Shown here in pieces: positions 29,228 to 39,351 of a stretch of DNA of 64,000 nucleotides. The position numbers and the translations under genes are program-made. The notes under the pieces are model-generated. The model had not been told where the DNA came from. It saw only the letters and a program-made list of their open reading frames with translations, and did not search any database. Each line of letters begins with the position of its first letter. Position 1 is the stretch's first letter. The DNA lies in assembly GCA_000824825.2 (NCBI GenBank), contig LM655187.1:165455-229454 (forward strand). Direction: 5' to 3'. The DNA is from Mesorhizobium sp. ORS 3324 (lineage in GTDB: Bacteria > Pseudomonadota > Alphaproteobacteria > Rhizobiales > Rhizobiaceae).

Positions 29228-29617
29228 ATGAAACCGGAACAGCGGGCCAGGAAGTGGATCGAGAAGAAGGCCAAGAAGGGCGTGCGGAGCTATCCCGTGG
29301 GCACCATCGCCTTCTATGGGCCCGACGACAGCCGTGCCACGAAGGTGGCTGCCACCATCATCCCGGGTCCGTATTCCGAACCGGGCGACCCGCGTCGCTG
29401 GTTTTCCGAAACTGGCGATCTGCGCCGGGATGATACGATCTTTGCAGAAATCGCCGCGTTCCTGTGGGAGCAGGATGTCCATTCGGTGGTGATGGTCAAC
29501 GGAATTCTCGGTTGCCCGCATGAGGAGGGGATCGACTATCCGGAAGGCGAAAATTGCCCGCACTGCCCGTATTGGGCGGGACGGGATCGCTGGGCCGGTA
29601 AACTTCCAGGATATTGA
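29228..29617 (+). CDS. Conserved hypothetical protein with Cys cluster
   Basis: A 129-aa soluble protein with an acidic C-terminal half and a metal-site-like Cys set: GCPHEEGIDYPEGENCPHCPYWAGRD (written here in part), giving one CPH and one CPHCP. The N-terminal region is basic (RARKWIEKKAKKG). I do not recognise the family, although the Cys/His pattern looks conserved and may bind zinc. I start it at 29228 (ATG), since the first 21 codons of the longer frame have no protein-like character. It converges with recQ (37 bp between stops). Confidence 0.7.
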   Translation: MKPEQRARKWIEKKAKKGVRSYPVGTIAFYGPDDSRATKVAATIIPGPYSEPGDPRRWFSETGDLRRDDTIFAEIAAFLWEQDVHSVVMVNGILGCPHEEGIDYPEGENCPHCPYWAGRDRWAGKLPGY

Positions 29618-29654
29618 TGCTCGGCCACGCCAGAGGGTGGCCGCACAGCACCGC

Positions 29655-31544
<1,890 letters not shown>

Positions 31545-31709
31545 GAGAGTGATTCCCGGATTCGGCTGAGACCACGTTCTTAAGGCGCGGATCGCCGGAA
31601 CACCACCGCAGCCCGTGCTTGTCCGCTATTCTGCTGCCGGCATCGCTCTCGCATTGCCTTTCCGCGCAAAGGGTGTCTTGCTGTCCCCGGTCCGCAGCGG
31701 AACCCGGCG

Positions 31710-32336
31710 ATGGTCGATCTGGCCACATTGGCGACCTATGTCGCGGTCGTGCTTGGCTTCGTCTTCATTCCAGGACCGGCCACGCTGCTCACCGTGGCGC
31801 GGGCGACCAGCTCGGGAACCAAGGTCGGCATTGCCACCGGGGCCGGCATCGCGGCGGGCGACGTCGTTCACACCGTCATGGCGATCTTAGGCATCTCGGC
31901 CGTCATCGCCACCTCGGCAATGCTGTTTTCCATCATCAAATATATCGGCGCGGCCTATCTCGTTTACCTCGGCATCCGCGCCATCATCGAGAAGGCGCCG
32001 GCCGATCTCGCCCGCGGCGCTCTGCCGACACCGGCGGACAAGGCGTTCCGGCAAGCCATATTGACCGAGGTGCTGAACCCGAAGACCGCGCTGTTCTTCC
32101 TCGCCTTCCTGCCCCAGTTCGTGCGCCCGGAAAACGGACTGGTCGTGCTCCAGCTGACGGTCCTCGGCGCCGTCTTCGTCCTTCTCGGCCTCTTCAGCAC
32201 CGTGGTCTTCGCTATCTCGGCCGGAGGTCTCGGCTCCTTCCTGCGCCGCAACCCGGCCGTGCTGAAATGGCAGGGCAAGGTGGTCGGCGGCATATACTGC
32301 ACCCTCGGCGTGCGACTGGCGCTGCAGCAGCGCTGA
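31710..32336 (+). CDS. LysE/RhtB family amino-acid exporter
   Basis: Inner-membrane exporter of 208 aa with about six hydrophobic segments. The N-terminal FIPGPATLLTVARATSSGTKVGIATGAGIAAGD and the central LTEVLNPKTALFFLAFLPQF are hallmarks of the RhtB/LysE family, which export amino acids such as threonine, homoserine or lysine. Substrate unknown. It is a single gene on the plus strand, divergent from recQ. Confidence 0.95.
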   Translation: MVDLATLATYVAVVLGFVFIPGPATLLTVARATSSGTKVGIATGAGIAAGDVVHTVMAILGISAVIATSAMLFSIIKYIGAAYLVYLGIRAIIEKAPADLARGALPTPADKAFRQAILTEVLNPKTALFFLAFLPQFVRPENGLVVLQLTVLGAVFVLLGLFSTVVFAISAGGLGSFLRRNPAVLKWQGKVVGGIYCTLGVRLALQQR

Positions 32337-32363
32337 GCCTGGGTTCGCTAAGTGAAGGTCTTC

Positions 32364-32418
32364 GTTTTTATGCATGTCGTTTTCCCAAGATCGCTGCACA
32401 CCTTTGGGCGCCATGCAT
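32364..32418. repeat. REP/RIME-like intergenic repeat, copy A2
   Basis: The dyad GCATGTCGTTTTCCCAAGA...CTTTGGGCGCCATGCAT belongs to the same family as the copies at 12805, 35906 and 57183. It lies between the LysE-type gene and the sulfotransferase gene. No gene is supported in the surrounding 32337-32599. Confidence 0.6.
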
Positions 32419-32599
32419 CAGACCCCGAGCCGGTTCAACAGGTCCGCGATCGATCGTCGCAAGCCCGGTTCGCCCGATCGCCCAGGCCAGCATCCCGGAC
32501 CAGCAACGGGACCGTTGATGCTGGCTCCGTCGTCACCCGGCGGCATGCAGGGCGTAATCAATGGGCCATGCCGTTCGGCGACAAGACCGAACGGCGAAG

Positions 32600-33346
32600 T
32601 CATGCGTTCGCCCGCTCCGGCACATCGTAGCCGAACTCGTCGCAGAACTCTTGGAGGCGAGCGAGAAAGGCCGGCGGCAGGGTGGCCAGATAGGTTCGGA
32701 ACTCTTCGTTTCGCTCCCACTTCCTCAGGGAGGTTGCGCGTATCGGATTGCTTGGATCCTCGCTGAACCGGATATGCGGCTTGAGTTTGAACGCCTGCGC
32801 GATCCGCTCCTGAATGGCGTCGGGCTGAGCGATCATGTCTTCATACCGAACGTAAGCGATCGCACGGCCGGGCTGTGCTTTCCTCAACCGCAGCAAAGCG
32901 TCATATTCCGCCAGCCAGCGCTCGGGCGTGACGTGGAACCGGCGCTGCGCCCTGCTTTGCGGATGCGAGCTTGTGAGCACGTCGAACGGGTGGCGAACGC
33001 AATAGATGAGGCCGATGGCACTCGGCAGTTTCGCCAGATGCACATGACCCCGCTCGGTGCGCTTGACGACCAGGTTTGCTTCCGGGCGGTCCAGCATATC
33101 CAGCTGGGTGTGTTTTGCTTCGGCCCGATGGACGAAAGTGTCTTCGAAACATCCCATCAGGCGCTGCGTGAGCGTCGTTCCGCTGCGTGCGCAGCCGGCG
33201 ATGAATATCTTGTTGTAGCGCGCCGTGTCCGCCTTCACCCAATGCCGCCACAGCCGCTTCAAGTCCAGCGCTAGGCGCCGGATTTCTCTGATCGGTCGCC
33301 TGGTGGCCGCGCGCAAAAGCGCTTCTGACTTTCGTACAACGTCCAT
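32600..33346 (-). CDS. Sulfotransferase family protein
   Basis: Transfers sulfate from PAPS to an unidentified acceptor. The 248-aa protein has the PAPS 5'-phosphosulfate loop GCARSGTTL at residues 51-59 and a 3'-phosphate-binding region around YCVRHPFDVLTSS (about 115-127). The size and motifs are those of small bacterial sulfotransferases, some of which modify surface glycans or symbiotic signals. It is encoded alone, so the acceptor cannot be inferred from context. Confidence 0.88.
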   Translation of the reverse strand: MDVVRKSEALLRAATRRPIREIRRLALDLKRLWRHWVKADTARYNKIFIAGCARSGTTLTQRLMGCFEDTFVHRAEAKHTQLDMLDRPEANLVVKRTERGHVHLAKLPSAIGLIYCVRHPFDVLTSSHPQSRAQRRFHVTPERWLAEYDALLRLRKAQPGRAIAYVRYEDMIAQPDAIQERIAQAFKLKPHIRFSEDPSNPIRATSLRKWERNEEFRTYLATLPPAFLARLQEFCDEFGYDVPERANA

Positions 33347-33548
33347 CTCGGCTTTCTCTCTCCCGCCGCCTGTTCATCCACTGCCGGTGCCGGTCTTCGG
33401 ATAATCTGCGACCCGCGTTTCTTTGGCCGATATGGCGCCGGAGTTCCAGTCTCCTTCGTTAAACCTATCTTCACCATGTTGCGGCACCCTCGTTCTCCTG
33501 CGGCAATGTTCAGAGTACCGCGGCGGCGCCACGAGCGCCCAGGCAACA
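33347..33548. other. Intergenic region with candidate small RNA
   Basis: No protein gene is supported. The stretch ends at a strong plus-strand terminator for which no plus-strand gene exists upstream within 1.2 kb, so a small RNA of perhaps 100 nt ending at about 33580 is possible. The promoter cannot be identified by eye. Confidence 0.35.
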
Positions 33549-33550
33549 AG

Positions 33551-33580
33551 CCCGCGCCTCACGGCGCGGGTTTTCCTTTT
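33551..33580 (+). terminator. Orphan rho-independent terminator
   Basis: A perfect 8-bp GC-rich stem (CCCGCGCC at 33551-33558, GGCGCGGG at 33563-33570) with a 4-nt loop is followed by TTTTCCTTTT. No plus-strand gene precedes it. In the minus direction the following sequence is not T-rich. Confidence 0.7.
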
Positions 33581-33692
33581 GGGTCACAGGAAGGTCTAGA
33601 CCGCGCCGCCTGTTGCCGTCCGGCGTCGGCTCCCAGAGCTTCGGCATGGGAAAGACATTGGTCATCGCGAGCTTCCGTTCAGCCTGAAATGG

Positions 33693-34460
33693 TCAGCGCG
33701 CCAACCAGCCGCCGTCCACGGGTACCACGGCGCCATGCATGTAGTCCGACGCCGGCGCCAACAGGAACACCGCCGTGTCGCCGATATCGTCGGGCTTGCC
33801 CCAGCGGGCCGCAGGGATGCGCCCGAGGATGGCTGCGCTGCGGTCCGGATCGGCGCGCAAGGCTTCGGTGTTGTTGGTCTCGATATAGCCTGGCGCGATG
33901 CCATTGACATTGATGCCCTTCGCCGCCCACTCGCAGGCGAGCAGCCGCGTGAGGCCAAGCACCCCGTGTTTCGAGGCGGTGTAGGATGCGACGCGGATGC
34001 CGCCCTGGAAGCTCAGCACCGAAGCGATGTTGACGACCTTGCCGCGCCGTCCGGGTTGCGCCAGCACGAGCTTCGCGAAGCTTTGGCAAAGGCGAAAGAC
34101 GGTCTTCAGGTTGATGTCCATCACCTCGTCCCAGTCGGCCTCGCTCAGGTCGACCGCGTCGGCTCGCCTGATGATGCCGGCATTGTTGACGAGACCGTCG
34201 AGCGGCCCGTTTTCATCCCAGACCCGGTCGAGCATGGCGGCGGCCGCGGCAGGGTCGCCGAGGTCGGCGGCCATCGCTTCGAACTGGCCGCCCATGGCCG
34301 CGACTTTCTCCGCAGTCTCATCCATCGCCGAGCGGCCGACGCCGATCACGGCGCCGCCGGCGCGCGCGATCGACACGGCGATGCCTTGTCCGATGCCGGT
34401 GTTGGCGCCGGTGACGAGGATGCGCTTGCCAGCAAGGCTGAAGGCGGAAAGATCGATCAA
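33693..34460 (-). CDS. kduD: SDR family oxidoreductase (2-deoxy-D-gluconate 3-dehydrogenase-like)
   Basis: NAD(P)-dependent short-chain dehydrogenase of 255 aa. The dinucleotide site is TGANTGIG (about 14-21), followed by NNAGI, a catalytic Ser region NIASVLSFQ, and YTASK with catalytic Tyr and Lys (about 149-153). The sequence GGRVASYTASKHGVLGLTRLLA and PGYIETNNTEAL is typical of KduD-like enzymes of hexuronate metabolism. I start it at a TTG (34460) preceded by a GGGGG site; the ATG at 34532 would overlap uxaC. It is directly downstream of uxaC, supporting a hexuronate role; other SDR activities are possible. Confidence 0.85.
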   Translation of the reverse strand: MIDLSAFSLAGKRILVTGANTGIGQGIAVSIARAGGAVIGVGRSAMDETAEKVAAMGGQFEAMAADLGDPAAAAAMLDRVWDENGPLDGLVNNAGIIRRADAVDLSEADWDEVMDINLKTVFRLCQSFAKLVLAQPGRRGKVVNIASVLSFQGGIRVASYTASKHGVLGLTRLLACEWAAKGINVNGIAPGYIETNNTEALRADPDRSAAILGRIPAARWGKPDDIGDTAVFLLAPASDYMHGAVVPVDGGWLAR

Positions 34461-34476
34461 GCTCGCCCCCGACGCT

Positions 34477-35886
34477 TCACAGCCGATAGGCCTTCTTGGC
34501 GAGCGTGTAGGCCAATTCCGTCGCCAACTCATGCGCTTCGTCCTCGCGCAGCCTGTGCTCGGCCACCAGCCGCGCCAGGAAGGCGCAGTCGACGCGGCGG
34601 GCGAGGTCGTGGCGGGCCGGGATCGACGGGAAGGCGCGCGTATCGTCGTTGAAGCCGACGGTGTTGTAGAAGCCGGCTGTCTCGGTGGTCATCTCGCGCA
34701 AGCGGCGCATGCCTTCCGGACTGTCGTGGAACCACCAGGCCGGCCCGAGCTTCAGCGCCGGGTAGACGCCGGCAAGCGGCGCCAGCTCGCGCGCGTAGCT
34801 CGTCTCGTCCAGTGTGAACAGGACGATCGTTAGGTCGCGCTCCAGCCCGACGCAGTCGAGCAGCGGCTTCAGCGCCGTCACGTAATCGGTGCGGGTCGGG
34901 ATATCGAAACCCTTGTCGCGGCCGAATTTCTGGAAAACGGAAGGCGAATGATTGCGCCATGAGCCAGGATGGATCTGCATCACCAGGCCGTCGTCACGGC
35001 TCATCTTGGCCATTTCGGTCAGCATCTGGGCGCGAAACAGTTTTCGCTCGCGGCCGTCCTCCGAGCCACGGCGGATGCGATTGAACAGCTCCTGCGCCGC
35101 CGCATCGGAGAGATTGGCAGTCTCGGCGGTCGGATGGCCGTGATCGGAAGAGGTTGCGCCGAATTCCTTGAAATAGGCGCGCCGCTTCCGGTGCGCCTCG
35201 AGATAACCGGCCCAGTTGCCGGTGTCGCATCCGGTGATTTCACCCAGGCGATCGAGATTGGAAGCAAATCCCTCGAAATCGGGATCGACGACGGCGTCCG
35301 GCCGGTAGGCGGTGACGACGCGTCCCCGCCAGCCGCTCTCGCGGATCATCCGGTGCCATTGGAGATCGTCGAGCGCGCCGTCGGTCGTCGCGATCACCTC
35401 GATGTTGAAGCGCTCGAACAGCGCACGCGGACGATAGTCGTCGCGCTGAAGCAGCGCCGCGATCATGTCGTAGTGGCGGTCGGCGGTGCGTGCGTCGAGC
35501 GGCTCGTCGATGCCGAACAGATGCTCGAACACATGGTCGAGCCAGAGCCGGGTCGGCGTGCCGCGGAACAGATAATAGTGCTCGGCGAAGCGGCGCCAGA
35601 TCGCTCTGCCGTCGGTCTCGACGGGCGCGCCGTCGAGCGTCGGCACGCCAAGCTCTTCGAGCCCTACGCCCTGGCTGAACAGCATGCGGAAAATGTAATG
35701 GTCCGGTACGATGAGGAGCTGCGCTGGATCGGGAAACGGCTCGTCGAGCGCATACCAGCGCGGGTCGGTGTGCCCGTGCGGACTGACGATGGGCAGGTTC
35801 TTCACGCCGGCGTAGAGCGCGCGGGCCAATGCGCGGGAACTGGCCTCGGCCGGAAACAGCAGGTCCGGATCGGTGAGCGCGACCAT
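34477..35886 (-). CDS. uxaC: Glucuronate isomerase
   Basis: Interconverts D-glucuronate and D-fructuronate (also galacturonate and tagaturonate), the first step of hexuronate catabolism. The 469-aa protein has the metal-binding start SPHGHTDPRWYA (about residues 33-44), the LWLDHVFEHLFG stretch and the late MQIHPGSWRNHS and LFTLDETSYARELAPLAGVYP segments. From the ATG at 35886 it has a GGAGGAGCGG ribosome site; the longer upstream frame is repeat DNA. It is upstream of the kduD-like gene and divergent from the uxuB-like gene. Confidence 0.95.
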   Translation of the reverse strand: MVALTDPDLLFPAEASSRALARALYAGVKNLPIVSPHGHTDPRWYALDEPFPDPAQLLIVPDHYIFRMLFSQGVGLEELGVPTLDGAPVETDGRAIWRRFAEHYYLFRGTPTRLWLDHVFEHLFGIDEPLDARTADRHYDMIAALLQRDDYRPRALFERFNIEVIATTDGALDDLQWHRMIRESGWRGRVVTAYRPDAVVDPDFEGFASNLDRLGEITGCDTGNWAGYLEAHRKRRAYFKEFGATSSDHGHPTAETANLSDAAAQELFNRIRRGSEDGRERKLFRAQMLTEMAKMSRDDGLVMQIHPGSWRNHSPSVFQKFGRDKGFDIPTRTDYVTALKPLLDCVGLERDLTIVLFTLDETSYARELAPLAGVYPALKLGPAWWFHDSPEGMRRLREMTTETAGFYNTVGFNDDTRAFPSIPARHDLARRVDCAFLARLVAEHRLREDEAHELATELAYTLAKKAYRL

Positions 35887-35905
35887 CGAAAAAACCGCTC
35901 CTCCA

Positions 35906-36008
35906 ATGCATGTCACCCAGACGGGGAGCCGGTTCTGGGGCAACGACATGCATTCGTCAAAGATCTGAAGCGCGTCGCCGGAATCCGTTTCGGCGCGACG
36001 CGCTTTAG
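35906..36008. repeat. REP/RIME-like intergenic repeat, copy A3
   Basis: Same family as copies A1, A2 and A4 in the opposite orientation, with the ATGCATGTC... dyad near 35927-35952 and the GCGCGTCGCC...CGACGCGC dyad at about 35970-36003. It fills the gap between uxaC and the uxuB-like gene and is the cause of spurious upstream frames in uxaC. Confidence 0.65.
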
Positions 36009-36165
36009 GGTCGGGTATCGGTACGGTCGGCCAAGGATGATGTCAACGCGATGGCTGAGCCGCCTCTTCTTGCGGCAGCAGGGAACAGGTGATACGCCGC
36101 ATGTGCTCCATTGCACGGGACATCGACATGCCGCATTGCCGAAACCTTTCAGCCGTTTTGGTGCC

Positions 36166-37659
36166 ATGACCGTCGGCCGCCTTTCAGACAAGACGCTGCG
36201 ATCCTTGCCAAGCGAGGTTTCGGTTCCCGCTTATAATCGGGCCGGCATCACGCCGGGCATCGTCCACCTCGGCGTCGGCGCCTTCCACCGCGCCCACCAG
36301 GCGGCCTATGTCGACGCCAGCCTGGCGGATGGCGAGACGGGCTGGGGCATCGTCGGCGTCTCGCTGCGCAGCCCCGATACACGCGATGCGCTGTCGCCGC
36401 AGGACGGGCTCTACACGCTGGCGGTGAGGGACAGCGCCGGGGAGCAGCTGCAGGTGATCGGCTCGATCCTGTCGCTGCTGGTGGCGCCGGAGGACCCTGG
36501 CGCGGTGCTTGCTGTGCTCACCGATCCGCGCACCCGCATCGTCACGCTGACGATCACCGAAAAGGCCTATCTGAGGGCAGCCGACGGCAGTCTCGATGGG
36601 AGCCATCCCGACATCATGCATGAACTGGCGAATCCCGGATCGCCGAAGACGGCGCACGGCTTCCTGGCCGAGGCGCTCGCGCGCCGCCGCGCCGCCGGCA
36701 CGCCGCCCTTCACGGTGCTCTGCTGCGACAATCTCCCGGCCAACGGCGCCACGCTGCACCGGCTGCTGGTCGAGTTCACGAAGCTGCGCGACGCTCGTGA
36801 CAGCACTATTCCGTTAGCCGGCTTTGTAGCCAGCGACGTGGCTTTCCCGTCGAGCATGGTCGACCGCATCGTGCCGGCAACCACGGACGCCGACCGGGCG
36901 CGCATTGCGCAAGAACTCGGGATCGATGACGCTTGGCCGGTGATGACCGAGCCGTTCCGTCAATGGGTGATCGAGGACCACTTCCCCGCCGGACGACCGG
37001 GCTGGGAAAAATTCGGCGTGACCATGGTCGAGGATGTCCGGCCGTTCGAGGACATGAAGCTCAGGCTGCTCAACGGCTCGCATTCGTCCATCGCCTATCT
37101 CGGCCTGCTCAGCGGCCACGCGACCGTCGACCGCGCCTTCGCCGATCCGGCGATCCGACAGTTTGTCGACGCATTGTGGGCCGAAGCCATCCCGACGCTG
37201 CCTCAGGATGCCGGGCTCGACACAGCCGCCTACACCGCCGAGCTCGCCCAGCGTTTTTCCAATACCGCGCTCGCCCACCGCACTGCGCAGATCGCCAATG
37301 ACGGCAGCCAGAAGCTGCCGCAGCGCATTGTCGCTTCCGCCCTTGCAAGGCTGGAGGCCGGGTTGTTGCCGGAGCACCTGTCGCTGGCCGTCGCCGCCTG
37401 GATCGCCGCGTGCGCGGCGCGCGGCAAGACCTTGCCGGAAGGCCATTTCACCGATCCGCTCGACGCGCCGCTCAGGAACCTCTTCGACAAGGCCCTGTCG
37501 GTGGAAGACACCGTTGCGGCTGTGTTCGACCTCGCCGGCTTTGCCAAGGACCACGCCGATCGCCGAACCCTGATCGAGCTCGTGGCAACGCACCTCAGCC
37601 ATCTCAGACAGGGCGGTCCGACGCTTGCCATGGCCGCGCTCGAAATAGGGGACCGGTAA
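36166..37659 (+). CDS. uxuB: Mannitol dehydrogenase family (fructuronate reductase-like)
   Basis: Polyol dehydrogenase of 497 aa, probably reducing D-fructuronate to D-mannonate with NADH. Features are the Rossmann start GIVHLGVGAFHRAHQA (about 26-41), CDNLPANG, the KLRLLNGSHSSIAYLG catalytic segment (about 302-317) and a helical C-terminal domain. The symbol is inferred from the neighbour uxaC; mannitol 2-dehydrogenase would be similar. The start at 36166 (ATGACCGTCGG) is chosen because the longer frame runs through a repeat and through uxaC on the other strand. It is transcribed divergently from uxaC. No mannonate dehydratase gene is in the window. Confidence 0.85.
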   Translation: MTVGRLSDKTLRSLPSEVSVPAYNRAGITPGIVHLGVGAFHRAHQAAYVDASLADGETGWGIVGVSLRSPDTRDALSPQDGLYTLAVRDSAGEQLQVIGSILSLLVAPEDPGAVLAVLTDPRTRIVTLTITEKAYLRAADGSLDGSHPDIMHELANPGSPKTAHGFLAEALARRRAAGTPPFTVLCCDNLPANGATLHRLLVEFTKLRDARDSTIPLAGFVASDVAFPSSMVDRIVPATTDADRARIAQELGIDDAWPVMTEPFRQWVIEDHFPAGRPGWEKFGVTMVEDVRPFEDMKLRLLNGSHSSIAYLGLLSGHATVDRAFADPAIRQFVDALWAEAIPTLPQDAGLDTAAYTAELAQRFSNTALAHRTAQIANDGSQKLPQRIVASALARLEAGLLPEHLSLAVAAWIAACAARGKTLPEGHFTDPLDAPLRNLFDKALSVEDTVAAVFDLAGFAKDHADRRTLIELVATHLSHLRQGGPTLAMAALEIGDR

Positions 37660-37698
37660 CAGAGAGCTTGCGGCTGCCCGGCGTCATATTCCCGGCAG

Positions 37699-37877
37699 CT
37701 ACCTGGCTGGGTTCACGACCTGGCGCGAGGAATAATCGACCCCGTTTGAATTCCAGAACAGGCGCTCCGCCTTGCCGACGAGGTTCGCGTACGGCACCGT
37801 GCCCATGGTGAAGCGGCTGTCCGCCGAGTTGTCGCGGTTGTCGCCCAGCATGAAATACTCGTCCGCCGGCACCGACA
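37699..37877 (-). pseudogene. lepB: Signal peptidase I C-terminal fragment
   Basis: Residues reading VPADEYFMLGDNRDNSADSRF and GTVPYANLVGKAERLFW are the conserved box D/E and C-terminal region of type I signal peptidase. The N-terminal transmembrane helices, the catalytic Ser and the Lys are all absent: upstream the frame runs into unrelated AT-rich sequence, and no start is credible. It is a 3' remnant of a lepB-like gene, perhaps split by the arrival of the next segment. Confidence 0.85.
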
Positions 37878-37924
37878 AGCAGGGGCGGACTGTCCACCAA
37901 ACGAAAAAGCGGAGCAAAACAAAG

Positions 37925-37944
37925 AAGCGGGGCAAGCCCCGCTT
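37925..37944 (-). terminator. Rho-independent terminator after the orphan membrane gene
   Basis: A perfect 9-bp stem (AAGCGGGGC at 37925-37933 and GCCCCGCTT at 37936-37944) with a 2-nt loop. On the minus strand it is followed by CTTTGTTTT, giving a terminator about 55 bp past the stop of the orphan gene. Confidence 0.75.
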
Positions 37945-37997
37945 TCAGCTCTCCGTGTGTTGCCGGTGGGTTGGGGTTTGGCCGTCCGCGGCTTCGG

Positions 37998-38825
37998 CTA
38001 CTGCAGCGCTGCCGACCACTTCCCTCGAGCATTCTTTAGCCGCTCGTCCAATCCCCTTCTGTCGATAAGTTCGATAAAATCGAGTAAATGCGCCAGGATT
38101 TGATGTAGTCGAAGTTTTCTAAAATCCTTTCCGTCGATCTCGAAATCTACAAGAAAATTTAGAACGACTTCCGCCCATAATTTGATTGAACTTTCAGTGC
38201 TGCTGTTCAACATTTCAATAAATCGCGCGTAACCAACAACTGACCTGTTTGCACCTCTGGCATCAATCATCGACTCGCCAATCGCCCGCAGCTCCTCGCG
38301 AAACACGAGAGAGTCTCGCCAAGTGTGCCAGTCTTTTGATTTGTTTATATGCCCATCAGCAAACGCGCTTCTAATGCTGGCCAAGGATCGTTCGACCCTG
38401 AGAGTATGCTGATTTTCAGAAGCCTGATAGAACGTCAGCTCCTGACGGTAAAGCTCCAACCAGCCGAAGAAAGCACAGAACCGATATAAGGTGCTTAGCA
38501 GCTTGTAGCGTTGGAAATATGGATCCTGATCGCTATTTTTCTCCTGTTTCCCGGGCCTGGAGGCATAGACGTCAGACCTTAGGAATACGGTTGGATAGGT
38601 CTCGCATATTTCAATAATACGAGAAGCGAGTTCTCGGGCGGAGAGTCGAAGGGGATCACGGTACTTTTGGTAAATCTGTTCGAGCGCTCGATCTTGCTTC
38701 CAGAGTTCGAAGGATCTGGAGAAAAAGTATTCCTTTAATACAATTCCAAAAATTGAGCCAACTGTCGACACAACCGTGCCCACGACAGCAAAGCTCAGCC
38801 ACGCCTTCAAATCCAAGCCAAACAT
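37998..38825 (-). CDS. AT-rich orphan gene, membrane-anchored protein of unknown function
   Basis: A 275-aa protein with one N-terminal hydrophobic helix (about residues 8-31: LSFAVVGTVVSTVGSIFGIVL) and a long soluble, mostly helical part rich in Arg, Glu and aromatic residues, with the segments YQKYRDPLRLSARELASRI, FGWLELYRQELTFYQ and FREELRAIGESMI. The topology is like a cytoplasmic domain tethered to the membrane. I recognise no named family, although I have an impression of similar scattered hypothetical proteins. The DNA is clearly AT-richer than its neighbours (38101-38160 has 20 G+C in 60), consistent with recent acquisition. It is bounded by a lepB fragment on one side and the atp operon on the other. 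Confidence 0.75.
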   Translation of the reverse strand: MFGLDLKAWLSFAVVGTVVSTVGSIFGIVLKEYFFSRSFELWKQDRALEQIYQKYRDPLRLSARELASRIIEICETYPTVFLRSDVYASRPGKQEKNSDQDPYFQRYKLLSTLYRFCAFFGWLELYRQELTFYQASENQHTLRVERSLASIRSAFADGHINKSKDWHTWRDSLVFREELRAIGESMIDARGANRSVVGYARFIEMLNSSTESSIKLWAEVVLNFLVDFEIDGKDFRKLRLHQILAHLLDFIELIDRRGLDERLKNARGKWSAALQ

Positions 38826-38934
38826 AGGAAGCCCCCCGATTGCAACCTATGCGGAGGATAGCAATTGGAGGGGGGCAAATCGAGAGTATATGCTGGGTCT
38901 GAACCGCCCAATGAAAGCAGGCAACCGGACGTCC

Positions 38935-39342
38935 CTAGGCGGGCAGCAGCGCGCCTTCCAGCGTCGTGAGCTGGCTGAGGAACTGCTCGGCCTTGGCGCG
39001 AGCCTCGTCGTCCTTGGCGTCGGCGGCGTCTTCCCGGGCCTCCTGGATGCGGCGGGCAATGTCGGCACGGTCGATGTCGTTCACATGCGTCGCCGACTCG
39101 GCGAGTAGTGTGCAGCCGGAAGGCAGGATGTCGGCGAAGCCGCCGAACACGACATAGCGCTCTTCGGCGCCGGCCGCGGTCTTCACCGTGACGACGCCGG
39201 GCTTGATCATGGTCATGACAGGAGCGTGCTGCGCAAGCACGGTCATTTCGCCGTCGACACCCGGGATGACGACGAACTCGACCTGCTCGGAAACGAGCAG
39301 CCGCTCCGGCGAGACCAGTTCGAACTTGAAAGCTTCAGCCAT
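38935..39342 (-). CDS. atpC: F1F0 ATP synthase epsilon subunit
   Basis: Rotor subunit of F1 that couples gamma to the c ring and inhibits ATP hydrolysis. The 135-aa protein begins FKFELVSPERLLVSEQVEFV, with the PGVDGEMTVLAQHAPVM strand and a C-terminal helical domain. Last gene of the atpHAGDC operon, separated from atpD by 110 bp that contain a repeat. Confidence 0.96.
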   Translation of the reverse strand: MAEAFKFELVSPERLLVSEQVEFVVIPGVDGEMTVLAQHAPVMTMIKPGVVTVKTAAGAEERYVVFGGFADILPSGCTLLAESATHVNDIDRADIARRIQEAREDAADAKDDEARAKAEQFLSQLTTLEGALLPA

Positions 39343-39351
39343 GCCAATCTA

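Noticed and set aside
29618..29650. Hairpin CGGCCAC...GTGGCCG between the convergent hypothetical gene and recQ as a terminator
   Set aside because: The stem is good but no T-tract follows in either direction.
33347..33549. Minus-strand frames of 60-90 codons upstream of the sulfotransferase gene
   Set aside because: They are composition-driven, without ribosome sites or motifs, and overlap the candidate small RNA.
34969..36165. An 896-codon plus-strand frame that would extend uxuB upstream through uxaC on the opposite strand
   Set aside because: The first 400 codons are antisense to uxaC and a REP repeat; they have no protein-like character. The real start is ATG at 36166.
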